The position numbers and the translations under genes were made by a program. Below are positions 33,526-42,556 of a DNA stretch of 64,000 bases, piece by piece; positions within the stretch are counted from its first letter, which is position 1, and every line of letters begins with the position of its first letter. Source of the stretch: an uncultured Sporosarcina sp. Its GTDB lineage: Bacteria; Bacillota; Bacilli; Bacillales_A; Planococcaceae. The DNA lies in NCBI GenBank assembly GCA_948469885.1, contig CAOKMT010000005.1, forward strand, positions 54,792 through 118,791, in the 5' to 3' direction. Under the pieces are notes generated by a model. That model was not told the DNA's origin. It was given only the letters and a program-made list of their open reading frames with translations, and did no database searches.

Positions 33526-35498
33526 CATGATTGACCCCTTTCCATTTGATTTTGTAATGCTGCTTTCAACATCATTTCCGCTTCAGCGACAGTCTCCACT
33601 TCAAGCTGACAAGCTGCATTCGTTAAATGACCGCCGCCCCCGAGCTCTTCCATGACAAGTTGCACATTCAGTTCTCCAAGAGAACGTGCACTAATGCCAA
33701 TTTTGCCGTCAGCGCGGTCAGCGATTACAAAGGATGCTGTGACATCTTGCATCGTCAGTAAAATATCGGCCGTTTGCGCGATCAGCACTGGTCCGTAAAC
33801 GACATCTTCTTTCCCTTTGGCAATTGCAATGCCTTCGTCGGTCAACTCTACGGTCTCAATGAGTTTCGCCCGTTCCATGTACGTGTCGATGTCTTCTTTC
33901 AATAGTTGTTGGACAAGTGCCGTATCTGCTCGATTTTTACGTAAATATGACGCTGCCTCAAATGTTCTAGCTCCGGTCCTTAATGTGAAACTTTTCGTAT
34001 CGACAATAATTCCCGCTAGCAATGCCGTCGACTCAAGCCTTGTCAACTTCCCATTCTTCGGCTGATACTCCAGCAACTCAGTGACAAGCTCGGCGGTGGA
34101 GGAAGCATAAGGCTCCATATAGACAAGAAGCGTATTATTGATAAACTCTTCGCCACGTCGATGGTGATCGAGGACAACGACCTTTTCTGTTTTCTCCAGA
34201 ATGCGTTCATCGATGACTAAACTCGGTTTATGTGTATCTACAATAATGACGAGCGATTGCTCTGTCAGCATGGATAACGCATCATCAGGTTCAATAATTT
34301 GTTCGAAGAGTTCTTCATCTTCCCGGATTGCATCCATCAGCTTCGACACACTGCTATCAAGCTCATTGTAATTGATGATGACATACCCTTCGACGTTGTT
34401 CATTCGTGCCATTTTGCGTACTCCGATTGATGCACCGATTGCATCCATATCTGGCATTTTATGTCCCATGATGAACACTTGATCACTATCTTGAATCAGA
34501 TCGCGTAAGGCGTGGGAGATGACTCTCGCTCTGACACGTGTCCGTTTTTCGGCAGGATTTGTCTTCCCTCCGTAAAATTTCACTTTTCCATCGGGTTTTT
34601 TAATCGCAACTTGGTCTCCACCACGGCCAAGCACAAGATCTAAACTAGATTGAGCAAGTTCACCAAGCTCGATGAGTGAAGCGGAGCCTTTCCCAACGCC
34701 TATACTTAACGTCAAGGCTGTACTTTGCTCTGCAGTCGCTTCACGTATCGCATCTAAAATCGCAAATCTTGCTTTTTCTAAATTGCTGAGTGCGGATTCA
34801 TTGAAGACAGCTAAAAAACGATCCGATGCTATCCGTTTCACATAAATACCATTTTCCTTCCCCCACTTATTGATGAGAGAAGTGACGAGGGAATTCAAAT
34901 GACTTCGTGTTTCATCATTCATTGCCTGTGCAAGTTCGTCGTAATTATCGACGAGTATAATTCCAAGGACCGTTCGATCTTCATAATACAGTGTTTCAAT
35001 TTCAAGCGTTTCGGTCACGTCAAAGAGATAAAATAATCTTTCATTCGGTTTATAGTTTACTTTGTAGGCATGCTCACCGACTTCAATAAGGGTTGGTTCA
35101 TGCTCTTCACTTTTCAACACTTCGTGAAACTGATCCGATAATTCGAACAGCTCCTTGCCAATCAATGACTCTTCTTCGAACACTTTGACACTGTATGGGT
35201 TCGCCCATTCAACTTCATTTTTTTCATTGATAAGAATAATCCCAATCGGCAATTCAAGGAGTGCTTCTTCACCCAATTTTCGAACCCGGTGAGAAAGCGT
35301 CTCGATATGCTTTTCCGTTTCCACATACGTCCGCTCTTCCATTTTCCAGGCAGCGCCTAAAATCGCCAAGAAAAGGATTGAAAAAAGAAGTCCAAACCAA
35401 AATTGGATCATGAGTAAAAACACTGCCGTTATCGCGCCAAGAAGCGACAACCCCGTCAACGGATAACGGATTGCTCTTTTTCTGAAAAAAGACGTCAT
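33525..35498 (-). CDS. gdpP: c-di-AMP phosphodiesterase GdpP
   Basis: 657-residue membrane enzyme that hydrolyses c-di-AMP to pApA. Two N-terminal helices (to about residue 50) are followed by a PAS domain, a degenerate GGDEF domain (about 170-305; signature loop ILGRGGDQ instead of GGDEF) and the DHH/DHHA1 catalytic part. Metal ligands are in [19 protein letters not shown] and VLDHHRRG, and DHHA1 ends in [11 protein letters not shown]. It sits between yybS and rplI as in B. subtilis (yybT), and probably controls K+ and cell-wall homeostasis. Confidence 0.96.
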   Translation of the reverse strand: MTSFFRKRAIRYPLTGLSLLGAITAVFLLMIQFWFGLLFSILFLAILGAAWKMEERTYVETEKHIETLSHRVRKLGEEALLELPIGIILINEKNEVEWANPYSVKVFEEESLIGKELFELSDQFHEVLKSEEHEPTLIEVGEHAYKVNYKPNERLFYLFDVTETLEIETLYYEDRTVLGIILVDNYDELAQAMNDETRSHLNSLVTSLINKWGKENGIYVKRIASDRFLAVFNESALSNLEKARFAILDAIREATAEQSTALTLSIGVGKGSASLIELGELAQSSLDLVLGRGGDQVAIKKPDGKVKFYGGKTNPAEKRTRVRARVISHALRDLIQDSDQVFIMGHKMPDMDAIGASIGVRKMARMNNVEGYVIINYNELDSSVSKLMDAIREDEELFEQIIEPDDALSMLTEQSLVIIVDTHKPSLVIDERILEKTEKVVVLDHHRRGEEFINNTLLVYMEPYASSTAELVTELLEYQPKNGKLTRLESTALLAGIIVDTKSFTLRTGARTFEAASYLRKNRADTALVQQLLKEDIDTYMERAKLIETVELTDEGIAIAKGKEDVVYGPVLIAQTADILLTMQDVTASFVIADRADGKIGISARSLGELNVQLVMEELGGGGHLTNAACQLEVETVAEAEMMLKAALQNQMERGQS

Positions 35499-35511
35499 TG
35501 TCGTTCACTCC

Positions 35512-36447
35512 TTAGTTCGATTTGTTTTTACCTATCCACGCGCGTAAATTTACACCTGTATCAAGGATACCGAGTATCGTTGTGAACGGCGATAATAATA
35601 TGGCAAGTATCGTGGAAAGGATCATCCCCCATTTGGGCAACTTCATTTCAAACATATAATAGTGTATGAAAGAAATCCCTTGTAGGAGAAATAAAAATCT
35701 TAAAATGATGGACGCATTGACGTAAGTTAAAGCTAAAGTCGAGCCTTCCTCCATCGTTGTAAGTAATGGCAATAGCAAAATAATTAAATAACACCATACG
35801 GTAACGTGAGGTAATTTCATCGCACGAAATGGTTGAAATCTAGGCGTAGCGTATCCAAGTCGTTTGGCAATCACCGTATTCAGCAGGACAATGATAAATC
35901 CGAAACTGAAAGAAGCAATGATGAAAGCGGAAGGAATTGCCATGAGTGTCGACTGTATCATGCCATCCAATTGTTTCGTAATATCTTCGGGAACTTCACC
36001 GAATCTCTCCATAAATGCGATCGTTGTTTCTTGCGATTCCCGCATACCTTTTATCAATTCGTCAATAACATTAATGCCGAGTAGCAGCACCGTCGCGGCG
36101 TACGTTAAAATGGCAATGACCAAAGTCGTCAGACCCGCCGCCATAAACGTATACAACTTCGACTTTCCGGATTTGATCGTATCCCCGATGACAAACCCGA
36201 GTACGCCAAAAAGAACCGCAAATGGGAATAGTGCCATCCCTCCGAGTAAAGAAACGACTACACCCGTTAGCATGACAAAAATAGAGGGCCCCCTATCATA
36301 GCGGAGCCTGTAAAGAATGAAAGGTAACGGAGTAAAGAACAACGTAATATTTCCTAGTAACGGTACGTAAACCGAAATCGCAAGCAAGATGGCAAACATG
36401 GCAATCATCATTGCTCCGTACGTAATTTTCCTTGCGTTGTCTTGCAT
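35512..36447 (-). CDS. yybS: YybS family membrane protein (DUF2232)
   Basis: 311-residue integral membrane protein with about eight hydrophobic helices. Starts MQDNARKITYGAMMIAMFAILLAISVYVP, a pattern like ECF-transporter S components, and ends KLPKWGMILSTILAILLSPFTTILGILDTG, the DUF2232 signature. No substrate is known. It lies 13 nt upstream of gdpP in the same operon, as is usual in Bacillales. Confidence 0.9.
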   Translation of the reverse strand: MQDNARKITYGAMMIAMFAILLAISVYVPLLGNITLFFTPLPFILYRLRYDRGPSIFVMLTGVVVSLLGGMALFPFAVLFGVLGFVIGDTIKSGKSKLYTFMAAGLTTLVIAILTYAATVLLLGINVIDELIKGMRESQETTIAFMERFGEVPEDITKQLDGMIQSTLMAIPSAFIIASFSFGFIIVLLNTVIAKRLGYATPRFQPFRAMKLPHVTVWCYLIILLLPLLTTMEEGSTLALTYVNASIILRFLFLLQGISFIHYYMFEMKLPKWGMILSTILAILLSPFTTILGILDTGVNLRAWIGKNKSN

Positions 36448-36523
36448 AATAGTGATTCCCCCGATTATTCGTTCAATCCTATTTTAGTCCATCATTGAAA
36501 TTGAGTTATGAGCAATTGCAATC

Positions 36524-36836
36524 AATTACGCCTCAGCGTAATTGCGTCCGGATTTTTTGTGTTTGCTCCAAAAGCCCCCTAAAAAAATCCATGATGTCCG
36601 CCGGAGACTTGGGCCAATAGGATGTTGGTCACTCAGGCGTTGTCAATCGAACAGCGAAGGGTTCGATTTGCCGTATTTCTGCGCTCTTTGCGGAAATTAA
36701 GGCACTCTTTAGGGCGCGATAATCTTAGCCTGAGTTCCTCCTATCAGCAGGAGTTTGGACTCTCTCTACGTAAAAAACATTGCAGCGTTCGTCCTGCCAC
36801 TTATGGAAGTGATGGACTTCTGCTGAATCAAGTTAA
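36524..36836 (+). repeat. Dispersed noncoding element, copy A
   Basis: Shares with copy B (45459-45814), in the same order and orientation, three blocks: a hairpin with CTCA/CTCG loop (36524-36543), a 25-bp identical block around CAATCGAAC-AGCGAAGG-GTTCGATT (36644-36668) and a 19-bp identical end TTCTGCTGAATCAAGTTAA (36818-36836). The DNA between blocks differs. The first hairpin shows a paired change: AATTACGC/GCGTAATT here, AATCGCGC/GCGTGATT there. No ORF. It occupies the yybS-rpsR gap. Confidence 0.75.
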
Positions 36837-36898
36837 TTATATCACGATTGACGCCTAGAAACCAAAAAAGGACAGACTGTATGTAGCTTGCAAGATTG

Positions 36899-36942
36899 AA
36901 AAAGACCACTTTCTTACTTAAATTCATGTAAGAAAGTGGTCT
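36899..36942 (-). terminator. Terminator of rpsF-ssb-rpsR
   Basis: AGACCACTTTCTTAC and GTAAGAAAGTGGTCT form a perfect 15-bp stem with TTTTTC following on the minus strand. Confidence 0.93.
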
Positions 36943-36955
36943 ATGAAAATTTAGT

Positions 36956-37192
36956 TTATCTTTCTTCCGAGCTGAACGGAAGTAGTGCCATCGTACGTGA
37001 ACGTTTAATAGCAACTGTCAGTTTACGCTGATACTTAGCGCTTGTCCCTGTTACACGACGAGGTAAGATTTTTCCTCGCTCAGAAATGAACTTTCTAAGT
37101 AGGTCTGTATCTTTGTAGTCGATATGTGTAATGTTATTTGACGTGAAATAACATACTTTACGGCGTCTGCGGCCTCCACGGCGTTGTCCCAT
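36956..37192 (-). CDS. rpsR: 30S ribosomal protein S18
   Basis: 78-residue S18, which binds 16S rRNA with S6 at the platform. [19 protein letters not shown], then [11 protein letters not shown] and [20 protein letters not shown] are diagnostic. The single Cys in KVCYF is the C(-) form; not the zinc-binding C+ type. Third gene of the S6-SSB-S18 operon; 84 nt behind ssb with a clear AAAGGAGG ribosome site. Confidence 0.97.
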   Translation of the reverse strand: MGQRRGGRRRRKVCYFTSNNITHIDYKDTDLLRKFISERGKILPRRVTGTSAKYQRKLTVAIKRSRTMALLPFSSEER

Positions 37193-37276
37193 ATTTCTTT
37201 ACCTCCTTTTAACTGGATCAATTTCAATCCTTTGTATTTCAAAAGAGAATGTTGTTCTCTTTGTAACGGTCATTCC

Positions 37277-37783
37277 TTAAAACGGCAAGTCGTCATCCGA
37301 CACTTCGATCGGACCGCCACCTGTTGAGAATGGATCGTCATTCGTACGTGTATAATTTGGTTGACTCGGTTGTTGATTCCATTGCTGACTCGGTTGTTGT
37401 TGGTACGCACCTTGAGATGGTGCAGGTGCACCGTAGTTACTTCCGGACCTTTCGGCATTGGCACCACGCGGTTCAAGGAATTGTACGCTATCTGCCACAA
37501 CTTCTGTCATGAAGACGCGATTGCCGTCCTTTCCGTCGAAGCTGCTCGTTTGAATACGACCTTCGATTCCGGTAAGGCTACCTTTCCTTAAAAAGTTCGC
37601 TGTGTTTTCTGCCTGCTTTCGCCATGTGACACAGTTGATAAAATCAGCTTCGCGCTGACCTTGTTGGTTCGTAAACGTTCTGTTCACAGCTAGTGTGAAA
37701 CGGGTGACCGCCACGCCACTTTGTGTATACTTGAGCTCAGGGTCCTTTGTTAAGCGGCCAACTAAAACGACTCGGTTAATCAT
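37277..37783 (-). CDS. ssb: Single-stranded DNA-binding protein
   Basis: 168-residue SSB. The OB fold starts [21 protein letters not shown] and spans about residues 1-105. A flexible glutamine-, proline- and asparagine-rich linker follows, and the acidic tip DDDLPF recruits partner proteins such as RecO, PriA and DnaG. Typical Bacillales SsbA. Position between rpsF and rpsR is universal in Firmicutes. Confidence 0.96.
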   Translation of the reverse strand: MINRVVLVGRLTKDPELKYTQSGVAVTRFTLAVNRTFTNQQGQREADFINCVTWRKQAENTANFLRKGSLTGIEGRIQTSSFDGKDGNRVFMTEVVADSVQFLEPRGANAERSGSNYGAPAPSQGAYQQQPSQQWNQQPSQPNYTRTNDDPFSTGGGPIEVSDDDLPF

Positions 37784-37816
37784 TAGAATTCAACCCCCTC
37801 ACCATTTAAATATTGA

Positions 37817-38104
37817 TTAAGCATCGAGGCGAACAGCCATATGGCGAATAATATCTTCGTTGATGTTCGCTAGACGTTTGAATTCTTCAAGTGCTTCTTC
37901 TTCAGCGTTAACCGTTACGAGTTGGTAGTACCCTTCACGGAAGTCGTTAATTTCATAAGCGAGACGGCGTTTGCCCCACTCTTTCGACTCGATGATTTCT
38001 GCACCGTTAGATGTAAGAATTCCATCGAAACGCTCGATGAGTGCTTTTTTAGCATCTTCTTCTATTGTCGGTTGCATAATGTACATAATTTCGTATTTTC
38101 TCAT
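37817..38104 (-). CDS. rpsF: 30S ribosomal protein S6
   Basis: 95-residue S6 with the alpha/beta ferredoxin-like fold: [34 protein letters not shown] and [15 protein letters not shown]. First gene of rpsF-ssb-rpsR; GAGGAGGTGA lies 7-9 nt upstream. Its leader contains a hairpin that may bind the S6:S18 complex for feedback control. Confidence 0.96.
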   Translation of the reverse strand: MRKYEIMYIMQPTIEEDAKKALIERFDGILTSNGAEIIESKEWGKRRLAYEINDFREGYYQLVTVNAEEEALEEFKRLANINEDIIRHMAVRLDA

Positions 38105-38110
38105 CTTCAG

Positions 38111-38151
38111 TCACCTCCTCTTGGACTTTGGCCCAACTGATACCAGTGGGC
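38111..38151 (-). promoter_or_regulatory. Possible S6:S18-binding leader hairpin
   Basis: Minus strand: GCCCACTG (38151-38144) pairs with CAG-T-TGGGC (to 38131) around GTAT, and a distal CTCC-TTG can pair with CAAGAGGAG containing the ribosome site. Known: the rpsF leader of many bacteria binds S6:S18. The exact conserved bulge is not confirmed here. Confidence 0.4.
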
Positions 38152-38255
38152 AAGGAGCAAGTAAATTCATTACTCACATCGATTTATATTACCATAGAAT
38201 CCCGGATCTTTCAACTTTTTTATTGTATACTAAAAATAAAGAAGAGGTGATTTTG

Positions 38256-38819
38256 TTGGAAGGTCTTCCTGAACCTGACCAAGTCATTGAAATCGATTTA
38301 CCCAAAGTCGCGAAAAGCAGTTTGATTGTGACCATTCTTTCCCTCCTCTTATTGACGGTTGTGAAAATGACCATTGAAAAAGAATTTGTCTTTTCGATTA
38401 CACTTTGGACAATTGGTATTTTTATCGTCGGCTATATCGCCTTAATTATTTTACATGAATTTTTTCACCTATTCGGATTTCGCGTATTCGCAAATGTCCC
38501 ATGGAAACGGATGAAAGTCGGCGTCAATTTAAAAATGGGGGTGGCCTATGCGACGACTGATAAGCTTATGACAAACCGAGCGATTCGGAAAGCGCTCCTG
38601 CTGCCATTTTGGTTGACAGGTATCATTCCAGCCCTTATTGCTCTGTATATCGGGAGTGGTGTTCTCCTTATCCTGTCTGCTCTATTAATTGGAGGCGCTG
38701 CCGGAGACTTCGCCATGTATAAAGAGTTGAAAAAATTGCCGGACGACTCGTTAATTAAAGATGATCCGCAGTTGCCAAAGTTGTATGTATATCCATCGGG
38801 AACACGGGGCGTCAGTTGA
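38256..38819 (+). CDS. DUF3267 membrane protein with HExxH motif
   Basis: 187-residue membrane protein. Four or five hydrophobic helices; the second carries LIILHEFFHLFGF, an HExxH zinc-protease type motif. DUF3267 proteins resemble site-2-protease-like membrane peptidases, but activity is unproven and the usual distal Asp ligand is not obvious. Start TTG 38256 (LEGLPEPD) has AGAGGTGA 6-8 nt upstream; the longer frame from 37971 is antisense to rpsF and rejected. It diverges from rpsF and converges on ychF with a shared terminator. Confidence 0.78.
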   Translation: MEGLPEPDQVIEIDLPKVAKSSLIVTILSLLLLTVVKMTIEKEFVFSITLWTIGIFIVGYIALIILHEFFHLFGFRVFANVPWKRMKVGVNLKMGVAYATTDKLMTNRAIRKALLLPFWLTGIIPALIALYIGSGVLLILSALLIGGAAGDFAMYKELKKLPDDSLIKDDPQLPKLYVYPSGTRGVS

Positions 38820-38850
38820 TTGGAGCGGAATCCAACATTATAAGAACACA

Positions 38851-38893
38851 AAAAAGCTGCTTAAAGCCAACGATGGTCTTTAAGCAGCTTTTC
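38851..38893. terminator. Bidirectional terminator between DUF3267 gene and ychF
   Basis: AAAAGCTGCTTAAAG and CTTTAAGCAGCTTTT form a 15-bp perfect stem; A-run on the left and T-rich on the right serve both strands. Confidence 0.9.
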
Positions 38894-38899
38894 ACTTTA

Positions 38900-40000
38900 T
38901 TAGACGTTGAAACGGAATAGGATAACGTCGCCGTCTTGCACGACATACTCTTTTCCTTCTTGTCGAACTTTCCCTGATTCTTTTGCAGCTGTCATCGAAC
39001 CAGCTTCCATAAGATCTTCATACGCTACCGTTTCAGCACGGATGAATCCTCTTTCGAAGTCTGTATGGATAATTGCTGCACATTGCGGAGCTTTCATGCC
39101 TTTACGGAACGTCCACGCACGCACTTCTTGTACACCCGCAGTAAAGTATGTGGCATAACCAAGTAAAGTGTAAGTCGCTTTGATGAGCAGGTCCAGGCCA
39201 GATTCCTCAATCCCTAGGTCTTCAAGGAACATTTCCTTATCTTCATCTTCAAGTTCCGCCATCTCTTCTTCGATTCTCGCGCAAACGACGATCACTTCCG
39301 CGTTATCTTCCTTGGCAAATGTTCGAACAGCGTTCACGTACTCGTTATTGTCCGTATCCGTAATTTCATCTTCAGATACATTTGCAACGTAAAGCATCGG
39401 TTTTAGTGTCAACAAATGCATACCTTTCACGAGTTCAAGTTCTTCTTCCGTCAAGTCAACGGATCGTGCCGGCCGTTCGTTTTCGAATGCTTCTTTTAAT
39501 TTTTCTAAAACAGGTGCTTCTGCCATGGCATCCGCATCTTTTTGTCTCGCCATTTTCGATACACGTTCTAAGCGTTTTTCCACACTTTCCATGTCTGCAA
39601 GGATCAATTCAAGATTAATGACTTCGATGTCATTAATCGGATCGACTTTTCCCGAAACATGGGTGATGTTTTCATCAACGAAACAACGGACAACTTGGCA
39701 GATCGCATCGACTTCTCGGATATGAGATAAAAACTTATTGCCGAGCCCTTCTCCTTTGCTTGCGCCTTCTACAATTCCTGCAATGTCTGTAAACTCAAAT
39801 GCAGTCGGAACGGTCTTTTTAGGTGTAACAAGCTCCGTCAATTTTTGGAGTCGATCATCCGGTACTTCAACGATACCGACGTTTGGATCGATCGTGCAAA
39901 ACGGATAGTTTGCCGCCTCCGCACCAGCTTTTGTAATCGCATTAAACAAAGTCGATTTCCCGACGTTCGGAAGGCCGACAATTCCCGCTGTTAACGACAT
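38900..40000 (-). CDS. ychF: Redox-regulated ATPase YchF
   Basis: 366-residue Obg-family P-loop protein that binds ATP rather than GTP. G1 is GLPNVGKSTL, G3 is FTDIAGIVEGASKGEG, and the G4 position reads YVANVSED instead of NKxD, as expected for YchF. A coiled-coil insert (about 130-200) and the C-terminal TGS domain (ending VQDGDVILFRFNV) complete it. Start ATG 40000 (MSLTAGIVG) gives the usual 366 residues; the three extra upstream codons lack a spaced ribosome site. Associates with ribosomes and the stress response in relatives. Confidence 0.96.
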   Translation of the reverse strand: MSLTAGIVGLPNVGKSTLFNAITKAGAEAANYPFCTIDPNVGIVEVPDDRLQKLTELVTPKKTVPTAFEFTDIAGIVEGASKGEGLGNKFLSHIREVDAICQVVRCFVDENITHVSGKVDPINDIEVINLELILADMESVEKRLERVSKMARQKDADAMAEAPVLEKLKEAFENERPARSVDLTEEELELVKGMHLLTLKPMLYVANVSEDEITDTDNNEYVNAVRTFAKEDNAEVIVVCARIEEEMAELEDEDKEMFLEDLGIEESGLDLLIKATYTLLGYATYFTAGVQEVRAWTFRKGMKAPQCAAIIHTDFERGFIRAETVAYEDLMEAGSMTAAKESGKVRQEGKEYVVQDGDVILFRFNV

Positions 40001-40087
40001 GTAATCCACTACCTTTCATCTATATGCATGCATTCTATACTCTTCGATTCAATTCCCTACAACTCTTTCATTGTAAGGACAAATGGC

Positions 40088-40300
40088 TTAATTGTCCACT
40101 CCGTCGGAAACTGCCTTCACAAGGATCTTTTTCATCTTTTTCGCAAATTCATTGCGCGGAATCATGACGCTATGTCCGCAACCTTCACATTTGATACGAA
40201 TATCGGCACCCATTCTAATGATTTTCCATGCATTCGTTCCGCATGGATGGGGCTTTTTCATCTCAACAATATCATTCATACCAAATTCTTTTGTACTCAT
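40088..40300 (-). CDS. DUF951 family protein (YyzM-like)
   Basis: 70-residue protein. A pattern HPCGTNAWKIIRMGADIRIKCEGCGHSVMIPR supplies one Cys and a CxxC pair, suggesting a small zinc-binding or nucleic-acid-binding fold. The family is found beside mscS and ychF in Firmicutes. Start is ATG 40300 with AAGGTGG 6 nt upstream; an ATG two codons earlier sits too near. It starts 3 nt inside the tail of the mscS gene. Function unknown. Confidence 0.87.
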   Translation of the reverse strand: MSTKEFGMNDIVEMKKPHPCGTNAWKIIRMGADIRIKCEGCGHSVMIPRNEFAKKMKKILVKAVSDGVDN

Positions 40301-40302
40301 GC

Positions 40303-41166
40303 TCATCCACCTTCTTTACGTTGATAAGTAACCATTTTTGGGTATGGGATTTCGATACCATGCGCATCCAAGAAGAGCTTCAAATCTTTCCTGAACTTCC
40401 GTGCAAACGCCCATTGCATCACCGGCTCCGTTTCCGCCGTTACTCTGAATACAATTTCCGAAGCAGATAAATCCTGAACACCAATCAATGTTGGCTTCGC
40501 AAGCAGCTCTGGATACTCATCTTTTGATAGTTCTCCGATAAACTCATCGATGAGGTTTTCCGCCTTTTCAATATCCGTTTCATAAGCGACTTTAATATCC
40601 ATGATCGCCAATGAATTATTAATGGAGTAATTGATAACTTCCGTTATATTTCCATTTGGAATGATATAGATTTCGCCGCCATAAGCACTTATTTTAGATG
40701 TTCGGAGTCCGATTTCTTCCACGGTCCCTAATGCTGAGCCAATCTGCACGTAATCCCCCACGGAGAACTGATCTTCAAAAATGATGAAAAAACCTGAAAT
40801 GACGTCTTTCACCAAACTTTGAGCGCCGAACCCGACGGCCAGTCCGAGCACACCCGCACTGGCAAGCAACCCGCTTATATCCATGAACTCCGATAAAATC
40901 GCCAATATCGCTGAAAAGTACACCACATAACTGAGTGTGTTTTCCAACAACTTCAATAACGTCTTTTCTCGTCTTTCAGATGGTCTTATTTTCGTCTTAA
41001 TTTTGAACGTGAACATCCGCCGGATAACTATCTTCCCTATATTGACAACAATGACTGCCAATAAAATAATGAGCAAGATTTTTCCGATCAATAGACCTGC
41101 CTTAATCCATGTTTCTTGTTCAAATATAAACTTTTCGACTTTCTCTGCGAATTTCAATAAACCCAT
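40303..41166 (-). CDS. mscS: Small-conductance mechanosensitive channel
   Basis: 287-residue MscS-type channel that opens under hypo-osmotic membrane tension. Three helices at the N terminus; TM3 carries the pore sequence ASAGVLGLAVGFGAQSLVKDVISG. The beta domain (FSVGDYVQIGSALGTVEEIGLRTSKI) and alpha/beta cap follow. Start ATG 41166 has TAGGAGG 6 nt upstream, so the ten residues ahead of it are excluded. Adjacent to the DUF951 gene; divergent from yyaC. Confidence 0.93.
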   Translation of the reverse strand: MGLLKFAEKVEKFIFEQETWIKAGLLIGKILLIILLAVIVVNIGKIVIRRMFTFKIKTKIRPSERREKTLLKLLENTLSYVVYFSAILAILSEFMDISGLLASAGVLGLAVGFGAQSLVKDVISGFFIIFEDQFSVGDYVQIGSALGTVEEIGLRTSKISAYGGEIYIIPNGNITEVINYSINNSLAIMDIKVAYETDIEKAENLIDEFIGELSKDEYPELLAKPTLIGVQDLSASEIVFRVTAETEPVMQWAFARKFRKDLKLFLDAHGIEIPYPKMVTYQRKEGG

Positions 41167-41237
41167 TCTTTGCCTCCTACCGTATATTTCATGCATGGAA
41201 CGAACATACTTCCCTAAAAAAGAAATGGAGTTTTCTT

Positions 41238-41879
41238 ATGCGCGCAACTGTTTCATCTACCTACAATTACCGCATCCATTATGAAGATACCGGTGCCATT
41301 TGGAAATTAAGCACCTTATTTCTGCAACATATTCCATTTGACCATCCGCACCTTGTCTTTTGTTGTATTGGTACCGATCGTTCCACCGGCGATTCACTCG
41401 GTCCCCTCACTGGTTCCCGATTGACTGAATCACCCTTATTTCCCTTTCCCATTATCGGCACATTGGAAACCCCGTTACATGCACTTAATTTACAGCAAAA
41501 ACTAGAAGAAATCGCAGATTCAAAACCGGATGCTTATATTATTGCAATCGATGCTTGTCTTGGAAAAGGTAGTTCCATCGGACAAATTTTATTGCGAGAC
41601 GGTTCGATTCGTCCTGGTCAAGCCGTCGGCAAAGACTTGCCTGCCGTCGGAAACATTGCGATCAAAGGCATTGTTAATGTAGCGGGATTCATGGAGCATG
41701 CTGTATTACAAAACACGCGACTACATCTTCCTTATGAAATGAGTCGAACACTGGCCAGAGCTTTGCAATTGGCATACAGTCGTTTTAAGTCACCACAAGT
41801 AAACGATTGTCACAATAATAGCGACAATTCCTATACCAGGCACCAAATTGGCAACTCTCATTTTTGTCAGTCCAATTAA
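41238..41879 (+). CDS. yyaC: Spore protease YyaC
   Basis: 213-residue protein related to the germination protease GPR. Known: YyaC family members are made during sporulation and found in spore formers. The signature is FCCIGTDRSTGDSLGPLTG near residue 40, with IIAIDACLG and VGNIAIKGIVNVAGFMEH downstream. It indicates the organism belongs to a spore-forming lineage. The last 30 codons (after YSRFKSPQ) are low in similarity to the family and lie antisense to the end of the DUF554 gene. Start ATG 41238 is weakly supported by a nearby ribosome site. Confidence 0.9.
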   Translation: MRATVSSTYNYRIHYEDTGAIWKLSTLFLQHIPFDHPHLVFCCIGTDRSTGDSLGPLTGSRLTESPLFPFPIIGTLETPLHALNLQQKLEEIADSKPDAYIIAIDACLGKGSSIGQILLRDGSIRPGQAVGKDLPAVGNIAIKGIVNVAGFMEHAVLQNTRLHLPYEMSRTLARALQLAYSRFKSPQVNDCHNNSDNSYTRHQIGNSHFCQSN

Positions 41880-42497
41880 GTTCAACCCTATCCCGATAAT
41901 CATCAAGCCACCGGTTGCCGTCATTTCGGAAATAAAAAACGAAAGCAGCTCATCTGGCACATACTTACTTATTTGTGTTGAAAGCAATGTAATTGCACCT
42001 TGATACAATAAAATGGGCACTGCTCCGAACAGAACGCCGATGCCAAGCGTTGAACTTAATATAATCGCTGCAAACCCGTCAATGATCCCTTTCATAACAA
42101 GCACATCATGGTTATTTCGGATTCCACTGTCGATTGCACCGATAATCGCCATCGAGCCAACAATGAAGATAAGCGTGGCTGTCACGAATCCTTGTGCAAT
42201 ACCGGGACCTTCTTTTTTCCCGGCGGGTAACTTGCTTTCAATCCATTTTCCTAGCATATTCACTTTACCGTCAAGGTCCATCCATTCACCAAGGACAGCC
42301 CCGATTACAATACTAATGATGACAATTAGTATTTCGGTACTTTCAAAGGTCATCTGGATTCCTATCGCCATGACAGCGAGCCCGATGCCATACATGACGG
42401 TTTCTTTCATCTTTTCTGGGATATTATATAAAAAACGGCCTATAATCGCCCCGATAATGACCAACACTGTATTGACAATTGTACCGAATAACACCAT
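41790..42497 (-). CDS. DUF554 family membrane protein
   Basis: 235-residue protein with about six membrane helices and no large soluble domain. Starts LFGTIVNTVLVIIGAIIGRFL and has the conserved KGIIDGFAAIILSSTLGIGVLF and GGLMIIGIGLNLIGL. Function is not established; a transporter or channel is likely. Its 3' end runs 90 nt into the yyaC coding region on the opposite strand, so the two genes share antisense sequence. Confidence 0.87.
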   Translation of the reverse strand: MVLFGTIVNTVLVIIGAIIGRFLYNIPEKMKETVMYGIGLAVMAIGIQMTFESTEILIVIISIVIGAVLGEWMDLDGKVNMLGKWIESKLPAGKKEGPGIAQGFVTATLIFIVGSMAIIGAIDSGIRNNHDVLVMKGIIDGFAAIILSSTLGIGVLFGAVPILLYQGAITLLSTQISKYVPDELLSFFISEMTATGGLMIIGIGLNLIGLTKMRVANLVPGIGIVAIIVTIVYLW

Positions 42498-42522
42498 TCC
42501 ATCACTTCCACCCTAAAAATAA

Positions 42523-42551
42523 TACCTATTTTGCATGGTGCAAAATAGGTA
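42523..42551 (-). terminator. Terminator of parA-parB
   Basis: TACCTATTTTGCA and TGCAAAATAGGTA form a perfect 13-bp stem with a TGG loop, followed on the minus strand by TTATTTTTAG. Confidence 0.9.
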
Positions 42552-42556
42552 CTGAA

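Noticed and set aside
37971-38255. N-terminal extension of the DUF3267 gene
   Set aside because: Antisense to rpsF; a ribosome site precedes TTG 38256.
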